From: Eulemur rufifrons | Lineage: Eukaryota; Chordata; Mammalia; Primates; Lemuridae | Direction: 5' to 3' | Assembly (NCBI RefSeq): GCF_041146395.1 | Contig: NC_091001.1 | Location: 103,996,965 to 104,060,964, forward strand | DNA: 64,000 nt | Part shown: positions 20,999-32,684 of the stretch, piece by piece | Position numbering within the stretch: position 1 is the stretch's first letter | Layout of the letters: every line of letters begins with the position of its first letter | Notes under the pieces: model-generated | Database searches by the model: none | What the model was told of the DNA's origin: nothing | The model's input: only the letters and a program-made list of their open reading frames with translations | Position numbers and translations under genes: made by a program

Positions 20999-21061
20999 GT
21001 GTGTGTGTGGCACATGTCTGTGTGCATGTGTGTGTACGTGTGTGTGTGTGTGTGTGTGTGT
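20999..21061 (+). repeat. (TG)n microsatellite, interrupted
   Basis: About 60 bp of alternating purine-pyrimidine (GTGTGTGTG..CACATGTCTGTGTGCATGTG..TGTGTACGTG..(TG)n). The longest such run in the window, able in principle to adopt Z-DNA. Confidence 0.9.
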
Positions 21062-21290
21062 AACTGACTCCGTCTGTATTTTCTTGTGCTGGGTTCTTTG
21101 TCTTCTAGGTTTTATTTTCCATTTTTAAAAATCACTGGATTTAACTGATCTTGGTAGTTTATACTCAGAAATGTTTCTGGTACTATAATTTAGGTCTTTT
21201 CCAAATGTAGTATTACCTTGGGATTAAATACTATAACCCATATTTTAAAATGTTCTTTCCTCATAATAAACTAATTAGTGGCTGCTATGT

Positions 21291-21622
21291 AGTAAATTAT
21301 GTCTCCTCAAAATTAAGGTTAAATGAGATCATAAGGGTGGAACCCTAACCCTATAGGACTGTGCAGTTATAAGAAGATTCCCTCCTTTTCTTTCTCTTTC
21401 TCTCTCTCTCTCTCTTTCTGTCTCTATCTTCCTTCCATCTTGTAAGGAAACAATGAGAAGGTAGCTGTCTGAAAGCCAGGAAGAAGGCCCTCATCAGGAA
21501 CCAAATCAGCCGGCACCTTGATCTTGGATTTTCCAGTCTCTAGACCTTGAGAAATAAATCTATGTTGCTTAAGGCAGCTAGACTGCGATACTGTATTCTG
21601 GCAGCCTGAGTAGACTAAGACA
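21291..21622 (+). mobile_element. MLT1-type MaLR solo LTR
   Basis: 'TATGTCTCCTCAAAATTAAG', 'GTTAAATGAGATCATAAGGG' TGGAACCCTAACCCTATAGG, ATAAGAAGA, a CT-rich run (21382-21424), 'GCCAGGAAGAAGGCCCTCAT', 'CCGGCACCTTGATCTTGGAT', 'CTTGAGAAATAAATCTATGT' and the end 'CTGAGTAGACTAAGACACA'. This is the MLT1 LTR from near its start to its terminus. AATAAA at 21554-21559 is its polyadenylation signal. Confidence 0.9.
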
Positions 21623-21649
21623 CAGAACTATGAGAAAATGCCAAAGACT

Positions 21650-22297
21650 TTATAGAATCCCTTCAAAAGTTTAATTTTTTTAATAATCGGGGGTTTTTGG
21701 TTCATGATGGAGACCTGAACATACATATTAACCTCCTCTTCCTTCCCAATTTCTGTTGGAATAACAAAAAATAAACATCAGGGCATAAAATCATCATAAT
21801 GTAGAAAATCAAAATAGATATACTAGAATACTTGGAAATTTACCAAATTTCTAAAAGATGAAAAGCAGATTAATTCAAAGAAATGGCTAACCCACAGTGG
21901 AGAAAGTGGGTGACCAAAACAGAGAATAAAGCTACTTGAGAGGTAGGAGCTGTTTGAAATAACAGAACCCTAAACAGGTTCAAAACTGGAAGTCAGTGCA
22001 TAAGGAAAGTCAAGAATGAAGGAGTGGTGTCTATGCTATTCAATAAAAGGACTCTATGGACCATCTAAACTACCCAGTCTATGCAGAGCAACCTGCAGTG
22101 ACTTTCCTCCCAACAGAGAGCACTCCATACTCCATTCCACAGGAACCGAACGCTTGCTGGGGAAAGCCCTACATGCCAAGTGTTAGACAGAGCTGCCCTC
22201 AGAGGAAGACTCTTCCTGTCTGACAGGCTACTGGCAGGTGGGAAGGTGCAGGAAAGAGCAGTCTGCTCACAACATTTAATCTAAATCTTGCCAGTCA

Positions 22298-22330
<33 letters not shown>

Positions 22331-22714
22331 CATCTAGTTCACCATCAGTTCCTCCAGTCGGGAGAAAGGTTTGCTGGGAGAACAAACCAACACAACCCTG
22401 GAAGAGGCCCATTGCAGCTATCTGTACTAATCAGTGAATTCTTCATTCATAAATGTCTCCCAAGAGTTGGAATGGCAGGGGGAAACAAGATAAAACATGA
22501 AAATAACTCATCTCTTGAAGAAGAAATGAAGTTAATCCAGGGAACAAAAAGAGAATGTGAAAGTATAATGATTATTGTTAGAGGAATTTTAGATAACATT
22601 AAAATTATTTTGAAATGAGAATCATTAAAAGAAGAACACTTGAAGAATAAGAAAAAATTTATTTGAAAAATCGTGATTGACCAAAAATATGAAAGACAGA
22701 ATCAGGAATTTCTT
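21650..22714 (+). mobile_element. HAL1-like half-LINE, left part
   Basis: A-rich sense strand with a start resembling the 5' region of HAL1/L1M (GTGGAGAAAGTGGGTGACC; CCCATTGCAGCTATCTGTAC) leading into degraded ORF1-like sequence at 22490-22700 (SLEEEMKLIQGTKRE is readable). It continues across the inserted L1 at 22941. HAL1 elements keep an L1-like ORF1 but lack ORF2. The left boundary is uncertain. Confidence 0.5.
22298..22325 (+). repeat. (CA)n microsatellite
   Basis: About 14 CA units, uninterrupted. Confidence 0.95.
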
Positions 22715-22954
22715 TTTTTTTCTTTTTTAAAATTTTCTTTTATTTTTTTAATTTTAATTTTTTTTTATTTCAGCATGTTACGGGAGTACAAATGTTTAGG
22801 TTACATATATTTGCCTTTGCCCCACCCGAGTCAGAGCTTCATGCGTGTCGGTTCCCCAGACGGTGTGCACCGACTCATTAGGTGTGTATATACCCATCCT
22901 CTCCTCCCCATTCCCACCTGCCTGACACCCGATGAATGTTATCAGGAATTTCTT
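22701..22954 (-). mobile_element. Strepsirrhine L1 3' end, 5'-truncated, with target duplication
   Basis: Insert 22715-22940 between two copies of ATCAGGAATTTCTT (22701-22714 and 22941-22954, 14/14). The plus strand begins with a T-rich tail, so the element lies on the minus strand. Its sense text reads GGGTATATACACACCTAATG, 'GTGCACACCGTCTGG', 'ATGTAACCTAAACATTTGTA' and CATGCTGAAATAAAAA. This is the 3'UTR I associate with lemur/galago L1s. Only about 226 bp was copied, typical of 5'-truncated target-primed reverse transcription. The exact duplication and low decay make it one of the youngest insertions here. Confidence 0.92.
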
Positions 22955-24480
22955 ACAAAAAGTAGAATAAAAGTCAAAAAGAGCTAAATGAAAGAGAAAA
23001 ATTAAAAGGTAGGACTACTTCAGGGTATCCACAATACAGCTAATAGGTGTTCCAGAAAAAGAAAAAAACAGAAAACAAAAAGGGAAATTTATCAACTAAG
23101 TAATAGAATAAATATTTCCGGAGCCAAAGTCCTTAGGTTGCCAGGACCACTGAAGTTCCAGCAGGATGAACGGAACACGACCCACATTATGATTTATTAA
23201 CACGTAATCTTGTGGAAGTTCGCATGTTGCCTGTAGTCAGAGAACATGCTTGGATGCTTATAGGAAGAGAGAAGGAGAGAGAGAGAACATTAAATTAAAA
23301 AGAAATGAAAAAAAATTAAGCCAAAAACTGATAATCAGTTTATTAGCTGACTTCTCATCGGCAGCATTGGAAACAAATGGAGAAGTCCTAAAACTTTATG
23401 AAATAAAGGCATTTTCATTTATGCAAAAACTCAGAAAGTTACTTTTCATCCAATATTTCTGAAGATAAAATACTTGAAGGTATATTGCAGAAATACCATA
23501 AGCACATACACATCAAAAAAGAAGACATGAGATTCAAGAAACAGTAAAACTATTCCAGGAGTAAATTTAGAAAAAATAATAATAATCCTGGTTAGAGTGC
23601 AATGCCCCAGTTAGGAAAGCAATCAGTCCAAATGGGACCATTGGATAATTAGTATGATTGATTTAAAATATGGATTTTTTTTAGATATTGTAAATAAGGG
23701 ATATGTTTCTTCGATAATCAAGAAAAAAAAAAAGCAACTGGAAACACCAGGAGAAACATAAAACTGTATTACAAATGTAAGAACCAAACATAAAGCAAAA
23801 TAAAATATGGGATATTTTGAAGTATTTAATAAAGCAAAGGAAAAAAGAATCACTCTGAATATATTACTTGAATCATTCTTTTTTTAGCCATACAGTATTA
23901 GTGACAAAGAATTCTATATTCTTTCCTTCTTGGTTCAGATACAGTACTTGGTGTAACAGTGAATAATATTAATATAAAATATTTAAAATAATGTTTATTG
24001 GCTTACATGTATAGAATAAACCTATAGACAAAAACTGAAAGATTTAATTATAGTAGCAGATAGAATGTAATTATGTTGTAAATCTTGACAATGTAAAAGT
24101 AATTGTAGACCTGTCATATTTGACTATGGAAAGTGTTAAATGGATAAGAGAGAGTGAGTGATAATTTTCTTATTCTACCATATGAATGAAAAGATTGCTA
24201 AAAGTTGGTGGTATACGAAACAGATGTTGAAGTACATCATTTAAAGCAACTAAGTCGATAAATAAGTGAATAGAACTACAATCATAATATTTAGAATTAT
24301 AACACTAAAATAATAGAAATCAGAAAAGGTTAAAAATGATTACCACTGATGAACGAACGGCCTTGGGGAGAGAATTGCCTTTCCTTCCACTAACTCTCCG
24401 CATCTTTTATAGTTTTTTTTTTTTACCATGTGCATGAATTAATAGTTTTGCAGTGATAATAATAATATTAAAATATTAAA
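22941..24480 (+). mobile_element. HAL1-like half-LINE, right part
   Basis: Continues the element after the L1 insertion: 'AATAGGTGTTCCAGAAAAAG', 'GCTGACTTCTCATCGGCAGC' ATTGGAAACAAATGGAGAAG, 'AAGGCATTTTCATTTATGCA' AAAACTCAGAAAGTTACTT and 'AGAAGACATGAGATTCAAGA' AACAG. These match the HAL1 ORF1 3' part in order, then a long AT-rich 3' region ending near 'ACCATGTGCATGAATTAATA'. Reading frames are broken throughout. Confidence 0.75.
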
Positions 24481-24744
24481 TGATTCTATTCAAGGAAGGA
24501 GGAACGTAACATTTACTAAGTCCTGATACATAGGCAATACATGCATCATGTTGGCTTACTCATCATGCAATGAATACAGTGTGGTTACATCTTCTCGGAG
24601 CCTACTTCATTGGTGAGATACAGATGATACACTGGTCATATAGTGGAAAAGTGGGAAAGCCAGTTTGACTGCAGCCTTGCCATGTGCTCTTGCCCCAACT
24701 ATGCCAGGCTTTCCCAGTGGGGAACTTTACAAAAATCATGTGCC

Positions 24745-24855
24745 ATGGCTAAAGAGACTTAGGTTTTAATCCTTCTTTTATGATATATGACTTTGTGAAC
24801 TTCATGTGTTACCTCAACTTTCCTCATCTTTGAAATAAATGAACAAATGTCTAGG
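24745..24855 (+). repeat. MIR SINE fragment
   Basis: 'ATGACTTTGTGAACTTCATG' and 'CTCAACTTTCCTCATCTTTG' AAATAAATG fit the MIR core. Confidence 0.6.
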
Positions 24856-24880
24856 ACTTTGTAATATTAAATGTAATCTG

Positions 24881-24883
<3 letters not shown>

Positions 24884-24912
<29 letters not shown>

Positions 24913-24913
24913 A
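24884..24913 (+). repeat. (AC)n microsatellite
   Basis: About 14-15 AC units between two MIR fragments. Confidence 0.95.
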
Positions 24914-24924
24914 CTACACACTTA

Positions 24925-25045
24925 AAATTAGACCTACTAGTTTTGTAACTCTGGGCTAGCTACTTAACCTCTCTGATCCTGTTTCTTCATCTAGAAAGAG
25001 ATGTCAATACATACACTCTAATCTCCTCATCGTTATTTTCAGCTG
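24925..25045 (+). repeat. MIR SINE
   Basis: 'TTTTGTAACTCTGGGCTAGC' TACTTAACCTCTCTGATCCTG then 'TTCTTCATCTAGAAAGAGAT' is a clear MIR core. Confidence 0.8.
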
Positions 25046-26065
25046 GCTTATTCTGTGTGGCCAGTTGGGGGCGTTGTGTCCCTTGGCATCGGTCAGCCAA
25101 TAATTTGTAGTTGTGCGAAGCCTGGCATCTGGAGATGGGAGAGGCTGTTACCCAGGTTCTAACTCAAGACCAGAGAATCCCCTCCTAGGTAGTAGGATTA
25201 TTATATGAACTATACATTTAACTTCTTGATCAAACACAAAGAAAGATTGTTCTCCCTAGAAAAGAATGATTTCATATTTTCATTAGGTTAAAATTAAAAT
25301 AATGCAATAACTGGTCTCATATTAAGGAAGGAGCCACAATGGAGATCTTCTCTCACAGATAGAAAATCTCCAGAGATGTAATTCCAATTGTGCCTAAGGT
25401 ACCAGGACTTAGGGGGTCTGGGCTGCCTGTTCCATGTGTATAACATAGAGGAGACCCTAGGAATGCAGCCTCCTTTCCAACTGTATTTCCTCATAAAATT
25501 GTGTAATAATTTGGTCCTGTGTGCAAATGTCTCAAAGCTCTATAGCTTTTAAGAAGATCTTCCCTGTTTTCTTAGGCTCAGGATGTGACAAAAAAGACAA
25601 GGCTTTAGCTGGATTTTGCAGCTTACAGCTTTTTCTACCCTAAACATTTAAGTAAGGGCAGCGAGACAGCAGCTGGTCCCTCTCCAAACTTCTCGATGAG
25701 AGTGAAGACCACCTGTTGCAGGTGTTTATAACTGTATCAACTAAGCCAATTTCACCCCTTGTCTTGGATTTACAGGTTGGTGTCAAAACTTTCAGAGCTG
25801 TGGCTAATGAGGCTGAATGCCCAAAATGATGCTTAAATGCTTAATTTTTTCTTACACTGTATCGTGGACTCTTCTGCCCATGGTCAGAGGACTGTCATTA
25901 GCATTTGAACCCATGAGTCTTTTGAAGAGGAGATGAATAGAATTCCTCTACCTGAGATCTTTAGAGTTGAGGTTTTACATAGTATTTGGAATCATAAAAA
26001 AATTTTGCATGTATAAGAGTTTCGCAGTCAAACTCAGGGACAACACATAAAAGTGGTTACTGAAT
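25046..26065. other. Unassigned sequence
   Basis: About 1 kb with no recognised repeat or gene. GGGGGCG at 25066-25072 resembles part of a CTCF core but the motif is incomplete. Confidence 0.35.
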
Positions 26066-26210
26066 CACATACTATAAGGTGGCAGAATTGGAAAGGACCT
26101 TTGGCATCATCTAATCACATAGACTCATTTTAAAGATGATAAAGGTTAAAGGAGGTGACATGATTTGCCCAAGTCCACAAATCCTGTATGGACTGTGAAA
26201 GGCCCCAATC
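26066..26210 (-). repeat. MIR-type fragment
   Basis: 'GGACCTTTGGCATCATCTAA', 'GACTCATTTTAAAGATGATA' and 'GAGGTGACATGATTTGCCCA' AGTCCACAAA read as a reversed MIR. Confidence 0.65.
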
Positions 26211-26520
26211 CATTCATTTATCCATTTATTTATTTGAGTACTAAATAGTTTTCGAGCACCTTTGCAGTCTTAGCCATCACGTCAGGCTATGGCGATACAG
26301 ATATGGGTATGGTAATCTTCTGCCTTCCACGAGCTTCCAGTCTGCAGTCTGGAGGGACAACACAATGAAGTCTAACACAGAGGTGGGAGCCAAGTGTTCT
26401 CAGGGCACAGCAGGAACTTTATTTCTTCTGAGGGGCTGGGGAATACCTCCTAAAGGACATCCTATTTGAGCAGGGTCATGCAGGATGAGAAGGAGGGGGG
26501 AAAAGAAATATTTCAGGTGA
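26211..26520 (-). mobile_element. L2 LINE 3' region
   Basis: 'TTCATTTATCCATTTATTTA' TTTGAG..CGAGCACCTTTGC, GATACAG, 'TCTTCTGCCTTCCACGAGCT' TCCAG, GGGAATACCTCC and CATCCTATTTGAGCAGGGTC are the reversed L2 order. Confidence 0.75.
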
Positions 26521-27170
26521 AAGAAAGAATACATCCAGGATTTTATAGGTCAAAGCAATTAAAAAATATTAGTATCCAAACTGGGGTCCTGCGGAGATTT
26601 GTATCCAGGTAGGTGAAGATGGGCCCTAGATACCAAATTCTGCAGGATAAAAGCACATCATGCTGAGATGGAAAACTTGGATGTGAGCCAGCATGGATTT
26701 ATAGCGACTTGGTCACGTGACAAGGTAACCAGGGCAGGTCTTAAATGGAAGGAGAAGTGACCATTTCAGGAGATCCAGCAAGAACCTTTGCTCCCAAGAA
26801 GAGCTCTGCCTACTGCTCTCTGAATCTGTTTAACAGAATCCAAAAATTCACAGCTGCCATCCCTTAAAAATGGGGATACAGAGATAAATGCCCTGGAGGC
26901 TAGGAGCCCTGGGACACACGACCTGTCTAAGACCGTATATCAATTAATATACAGAGTATTTCAATCCCCAATATTCAAACAGGAGAGTTCTGAAATCCAT
27001 CCTTTTTCTTAATCTCAATAGAGAACATTTCTATTTACAAAGAAAAGGGCTCTGTGTTAATGTTCAAAGACCACCATCTTCGGCTTTCCTAGAATGTTAA
27101 AGGGAAAGCTCTTTATTGCTGTGGTGTATAACCACAACTCTAAGTATAGTTGGAAAGTTGTATTATGTAG
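26521..27170. other. Unassigned sequence
   Basis: No feature seen. A short stretch at 26860-26960 might be a decayed MIR. Confidence 0.3.
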
Positions 27171-27360
27171 TAACCAAAGACAGTCGCTCTGGAGACAGGC
27201 TGCTTTGGTTTAAAACCTGGTGTGGCCACTTATAATAGTTGTTTGAACTTAAACAAGTTACATGACATTTCTGTGCTTCAGATGTAATAATAATATTTAC
27301 CTTAAAGGTTCTTACTTATATAAATCCTGGCACATCATATTTACTTAACATTTTTTCTAA
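27171..27360 (+). repeat. MIR SINE, near full length
   Basis: 'TCTGGAGACAGGCTGCTTTG' GTTTAAAACCTGG, GTGGCCACTTATAATAG, 'GACATTTCTGTGCTTCAGAT' and TAATAATAATATTTACC..CCTGGCACATCAT cover 5' end to tail. Confidence 0.85.
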
Positions 27361-27724
27361 TGTTATTACTAATTTATTTTATTACTAATTTATTATTATT
27401 TCCAAAGTGACTGGTCTTTCTTCTCAGATCTCAATTATGGTTAAACTGATCAACCAGCCAATGACCAGAAGATTTTGGTCTTTTGTTAAGCGTTAGAATA
27501 TTAGTATGCTTTGTGAAAGAATCAGACATAATTTTTGCCTCAAAGAATTTATAATCAGATTAAGAGTATTTATTGTTAGTCTCTCATCCTGACAAAGTAA
27601 TATAAACGAAATGAAAAATATGGCTCTTAATGTTTTCATTCTCTCTTCAATATCCCATTCTCCTTCCTCTTTGCTTATCCAAATTCTGTCCAGTCCTCAA
27701 GGCACAGTTGCTGGTTGTATCAGT

Positions 27725-28390
27725 AAAGGTCCAATCAGCAGAGCAAAACCACACAGCGATTTGAACAGGGAAAATCTGTTAGAAGGAATTATTAACTGTA
27801 AGGAGAGACTGGCTAGAAAAACATAAAGAGAACATTGAAGGACACAGGACTAGCAAATATGAGGAGGTGCCATTACGCCCAGGACTAGGATGGAGCACCT
27901 GAGCAAGAGGTTCCCCAGGGCTGAGTTCTGGACCTTATTGGAGAGGCCAGGGCTCACAAGACAGAAGAAGTCACTGTGGAGCCACACCAGCAAAACTTGC
28001 TGGAAACTGCTCTCTTGGGTGCCAGGGAAGCCGTTCATGGGGAGGTGTCTCATGAGAGGCATTTTACTGAGAATCTGTCTGAGGCTGGCAGTGCCAGCGG
28101 GTACAGCCCTAGGAGCTGCTGGCCTCTGTGCCTGCAGAAGCTGTGTGTGCCTTAGAAGCTCGCTGCTGTGGAAGCCACCCTGAGGCAGGAGTTTGGTGCT
28201 GGGAAAGCTGCGTGCCGGGAAGGGGCCTGTTGAACAAGGACACTGGGACCAGGAAGCAAGACTTTCCTCCTTTAACGTCTCTTCGTCTCTTCGTGGCTCT
28301 CTGATGGCAAAGTTTAGCATCCATTTGCTTTGTCAGCTGGCAAAAGAAAAATATTTAAAGGGCCCAGCCCCCTTTTCAAAGAGCAGGTGA
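27725..28390 (-). repeat. Probable old interspersed repeat, unclassified
   Basis: The text 'GCAAAACCACACAGCGATTT' GAACAGGG..GGAATTATTAACTG and the later CTGAGCAAGAGG..GGGAGGTGTC type phrases resemble a mammalian repeat I have seen in antisense, but I cannot name it. The open frame of 156 codons on the minus strand (28320-27850) lies inside it and has no recognisable domain. Confidence 0.35.
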
Positions 28391-28789
28391 AAAGAAGAAA
28401 TTTGGAACTAAGTGACAATAAATTGATAACCAGCACTCTCCACCCTGTGACTCTTCAGCCTGCGTATGCAATGCTTCATGTCAAGGTGATGTCATGTGAC
28501 TGTAACTTCCACCACCGTGGTTTTAGGGTTGACCTCTTGGACTTCTGAGAGCTTGTCTCCTGCAAGATATTCACCACCATGCTTAAGCTTACTGATGCCC
28601 ACAGAGCTGAGTAGGACACGGAGCAATTTCCTCAGTGTGGACAACATTTCTCTGGTACTGAAGCATGATGTCCTGGTATGGACTTTGGCTGCCATAACAC
28701 ATTGGTGACGTTTATTAAGCTTACTTTCAACTAAAACTTTGAGTAATGTTTTTAGCCTTCACTGCACTCTTTTGTGGCATTTGTTTAGC
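28391..28789. other. Unassigned sequence
   Basis: No recognised feature. Overlapping short frames on both strands cancel each other as evidence. Confidence 0.3.
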
Positions 28790-28860
28790 TTGGACATTCA
28801 TTTGTTCAATCAATTAATATTCCTTGAGTGCCTGTTCTTTGCTAGGCGAGAAAGGCTGCT
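28790..28860 (-). repeat. L2 LINE 3' end
   Basis: 'ATTCATTTGTTCAATCAATT' AATATTCCTTGAGTGCCTGTTCTTTGC is the reversed L2 terminus. Confidence 0.7.
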
Positions 28861-29889
28861 TCCTCTCCGTCTGCAGAGCTGCCATGCTGGCTGGGTCCTT
28901 TGGTCCCTCCTGGGCCTTTTCTAAGCCTTGGAGGCCCATCTCCTACCCTTTATAAGAAATTACATCCTTATCATTATGGGAAATGAAAATGTCCTCTTCT
29001 CTACCACCTGCTTAAGGCTTGAAACTTCTCTGAATACTCATAAGATACTGTCATTTTCAATTTGATTGGATTTAAATCCCATGAGATTTATCGTCATGTG
29101 GGAAAAGGTGTACAAGATGTTGGAGCACATTATACCTGCCTGTGCCCATGTGAGCCTCTTCCACTACTACAAAGTGTTGTACACATTTCTGGGCTTGAGC
29201 CAGAGATTCCTCACCCCAAATTCAAAATCTGCCAAAGGCCCAAGAATAGGATCTCTAGTGCCGGAGGAAATATGTTTTCATACCATTCTCATGGAGAAGT
29301 GGGATTCCAGGAGAGCCAGAAAGGTTCCAGAGTTTAGGGGAGAGGAGGGGAGTTTCCAGGTAAGGGGGCAGAGTGGGAGTGGTGGAAGGGAAGACAGGTG
29401 ATTGTTGAGAAAATGGAAAGATGTGGCCACTGGAGAGAAAAGGCCTTAATACTCAGTGGAGGGAGACAGAAAGTCTAACATTCAGAAAATATCTCGAGGT
29501 AAACTTATCCCTGTTATTTTTCTAACATGGCCTAAATTGTGAACTGTGAAAGTGTGTAGGTGTTTGCCTGAATAGCAAAATCCAAACCCTCTGTGCTTTC
29601 ATTCTGCTTTTTGTTTTTTCAAATTCAAACTGTTTCTTTTGGGGAGACAGGTGTCTCTCCTTTTATGCAGAGCAGCAATAGCACAAATAGCAGGACACAC
29701 TTCCAAGTTTCATCTGGCCGACTCTCAGAAGGCCCACATTTACCTCCAAGGCTTCGAGCATCCAACGGATGTCATAGTGACCCCTGCCACACTGGGGTCC
29801 CTGCTTCCCAGGCTGCCCGTCACAGCGGTGTCTACGGATGTTCAGTTATTCCCGGTTTCCTGCCCAGCTCTCTGAGATAGGAGTGAACG
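28861..29889. other. Unassigned sequence
   Basis: Two overlapping plus-strand frames at 29062-29401 end near CCAG|GTAAGG (29355-29364), a donor-like site, but their peptides are unlike anything I know. No repeat recognised. Confidence 0.3.
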
Positions 29890-30330
29890 TTTGTGGTAAT
29901 TAAAACAGTGTGAAATTTGCACTGTCAGGAAACACAGCTATTTTTTTTTCCTCTGCCAACCATCATGCTATTTATAGCTACACACTTCACCATTTATTTG
30001 CTGGGCAGTGACATCAAGAAACAGATATTAGGCAAGGAAGCTAATTTACTCCACAAAAACATCCATTATCTTTATCAACAACAGAGACTGGAAAATAATC
30101 AATTAGAATGCTTCACTTGGGAATGACTAATTGAATTGTTAAATATACAGTATTGGAGATGTCATCCTGTGAGCCTAAATATTAATTCATGTAACAAGCA
30201 AGACCTATTCTAAAGAAACTGCAAATTGATACTACTTTGCACATCAGAAGCACATTCATCAATGGGCTCAGGTTACAAATCAAAATTGTTCATTCTGAAC
30301 CAACTGTATTTGAATTTGATCTTATTTCAT
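29890..30330. other. Repeat-free AT-rich block, candidate conserved non-coding element
   Basis: About 440 bp without recognised repeat. It is dense in homeodomain-like cores (CAATTAG at about 30100, TAATTG at about 30130, ATTTATTT, ATTAATTCATG). This texture is typical of deeply conserved developmental enhancers, but conservation cannot be judged from one sequence. Confidence 0.3.
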
Positions 30331-30454
30331 AGGAAGTGTCATGTTTTACAGAAAGTGTGCTTGTCATGAAACATTCATTTTTATTTCCTATACACTCTAT
30401 CATAAGAATATCCCCAAACAGACAATGTCCATTATCAACACAACCTAGGACGTG

Positions 30455-30530
30455 CGGTTACACAGGCACATGTGTACACAGGCACATACACACACACTCA
30501 CGTACACATCTACACACACACTATTCGCAG
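30455..30530 (+). repeat. CA-rich simple repeat, imperfect
   Basis: Irregular ACACAGGCACA / CACACACTCACG / ACACACAC runs over about 75 bp. Confidence 0.8.
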
Positions 30531-30659
30531 CTTTCAAATACCTATAAAACTTAAGGAAGTGTATTCTTATAGAGAGAACCTATAAGGCCCAAGTAATATA
30601 GGTCAGACAAAGAGGCTGTCAAGAGCACAGAGTTTTTTCCCCACTGTGTATCTTAACAA

Positions 30660-31545
30660 TAAATTCTTTCATTCGATTTATTAAATATGTACTGCATGCC
30701 TAGAACCATTTAAGGCTCTTGGGAAATGCAGATGTGGAAGAAACGATTCCTATCCTCGAGGAGCTCACACTACAGTGAGGAAGATAGGCTTAGAGAGTGG
30801 TCAGTACAGCACTAGTTGGCAAATGCTACCACAGGGATATGCACAGGCTCTCTGGGGATCAGCGCTTCACTGACATTTTGGATAAACCTGGCAGTGGACT
30901 TAGCTATGTGAAAAAGTACTGAAGAAGGACATTTCAGGCAAAAGCAGTACCTATTTCAAAGGATAGAGGTTTGAAAGAGCCTGGACTTATTTGGTAAATA
31001 TTTTATGTGCAAAGCATAAAATTTTAGGTGGAATGTAAAAGATGTAGGAAATCCAGGCAGGACTCTGCTTGTTGTGCTATGAGCCTGGACTTTCTTCCTG
31101 GGAACATCAGGCATCTCCTGAAATATTTTAAGTAGAGCAGTGATCTGATGAGATTGTTAGGGGAAGATCGTGCTGGCTCTACGGTGGGCAATGAAAGCGG
31201 GACAGAGAGCGGGGCAAGGGGGTGGGAAGAGACTGCAGGGGGAAACCAAAGGGAACTTTTGCAAAGAAATGGAGGAGGCTGAGCCTGGTGACTGGAAGTA
31301 GAGAGGAGACAAAGCTTTTGGGAAGAGAGCAGACAAGTGGCGTGGCATGAAGAGGAGGTGGGCACCCCCCAGGTTTCTGGGTTGAGTCAAGAGGCAGGTC
31401 ATAAAGCCATTAACTGAGATAAAGAATGCAGGAGGAAAAGCCATCCCATGAGAAAAGTTCATCTCTGGACATGTTGGATGTGTGACATTTGCGGGACCAT
31501 CAGTAGGAGATGTGGGTGGATAAAGGCACATCAGAGCCCAACACG
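30660..31545 (-). mobile_element. L2 LINE, longest L2 copy in the window
   Basis: Starts at the reversed 3' end ('TTCATTCGATTTATTAAATA' TGTACTGCATGCC) and passes 'TCCTCGAGGAGCTCACACTA'. Then come 'AGTGATCTGATGAGATTGTT' and GATCGTGCTGGC, the ORF-derived part. It reaches 'AACTGAGATAAAGAATGCAG' and CTCTGGACATGTTGGATGTG near 31480. About 880 bp. Frames of 113 and 176 codons on the minus strand here lie within L2 sequence and are not intact L2 protein. Confidence 0.8.
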
Positions 31546-32684
31546 AGTCAGACCCAGGGGACACGTGCGTGGCCTTCCTTGAAACTTCTGACTGAACGGA
31601 GCCATAGTCCCTGCCTTCTGGGCTCTCACTCCCTGCAGGATTTCCTGTTTGTGGTGTGCCGGGGGGGAAGGAGGGGACTCCTACCATGCCTCCTCCTGAG
31701 TTAGATTGAAGATGCTTAGAATGAGAAAGGTTACCAACCAGCCCCAGCTCCCTCCAGAGTCTGGGGTGGAGCTGATGACTGCCCCCTCAAATATCCTGCT
31801 TTTAGAATAAAGACACTCTTCTTGGGAGGATTGTGTAGACAGAATAAGATACTCTACTTCAAGGGTCCAGTTGCTTTTTCATAATTTTAAAAATTATTTA
31901 GGAGGGCTCTAATTTAGAATTCAGAGGATTCAGAGAATAGCTTTTTCTCTTTCATTTTATTCAAACAGTTCTCCTCCTTCTTCTTCTTCCTTCCTCAGCA
32001 GCCAGGGCCATAACCTGTTCTGGGGCTGGGTGGAAGCTCCCCCAGGCCACCCATATTGCAGGTCCTTGGCAGAGACGCACCAGCCTCACCTGCCTCCCTG
32101 CCAAACATCAGTCCTTTTCCCTCCTTCCTCTAAGCAAAATGACCTTCAACAGAAATCACTGTTTTAGAGCTCAAAGCAAGGACAGTCTGTGTTTTGCATC
32201 TGCATATTTCTACTCCAGTAATAGAGAAATAAAGCGCTTTTGGCTAAGAACATAAACTGTGTGGAGTTGGTCTTGATTTTATTTTGTTAAGGTTTTCAAT
32301 CCTCCCAGAGCACTGGAAAAACACATCCCTCTGAAGATGCCTCTGGGTCTGGGGTCCCACCGTCTCCACTTTCATTGCATGTTTTTCCAGAGAGAGATAT
32401 AAAGTTTTCACCTTTCACATCAAGAAAGCACACTTCATAAGTGAGAGGGAGAGGCTGGCTCTGAATCCAGTTTCAGTGTCTTGTATTTTTTCTTGAAATT
32501 GAGAGGAAGGCAAAGGCAAACATTAACATAGTCATGAAATAAATTAGGTCGAGATGGTAGAATTTAGAGGCCCCTTCAGATCTATGCTACACCGTCACTG
32601 TTACTCATGACATTCCCTTTAAACATACCTTTGAAAGCAAAGCCAAGGTGTGAATTTAGAGTCTTAAAGTCCTTATGTTCTTTT
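31546..32684. other. Unassigned, repeat-poor sequence
   Basis: About 1.1 kb with no recognised repeat or gene. Confidence 0.35.

Noticed and set aside
25060..25080. CCAGTTGGGGGCG as a CTCF site
   Set aside because: The essential AG in the core is changed to TG, so the match is poor.
31157..31687. 176-codon minus-strand frame
   Set aside because: Mostly within an L2 copy read in a frame that is not the L2 protein; composition-driven.
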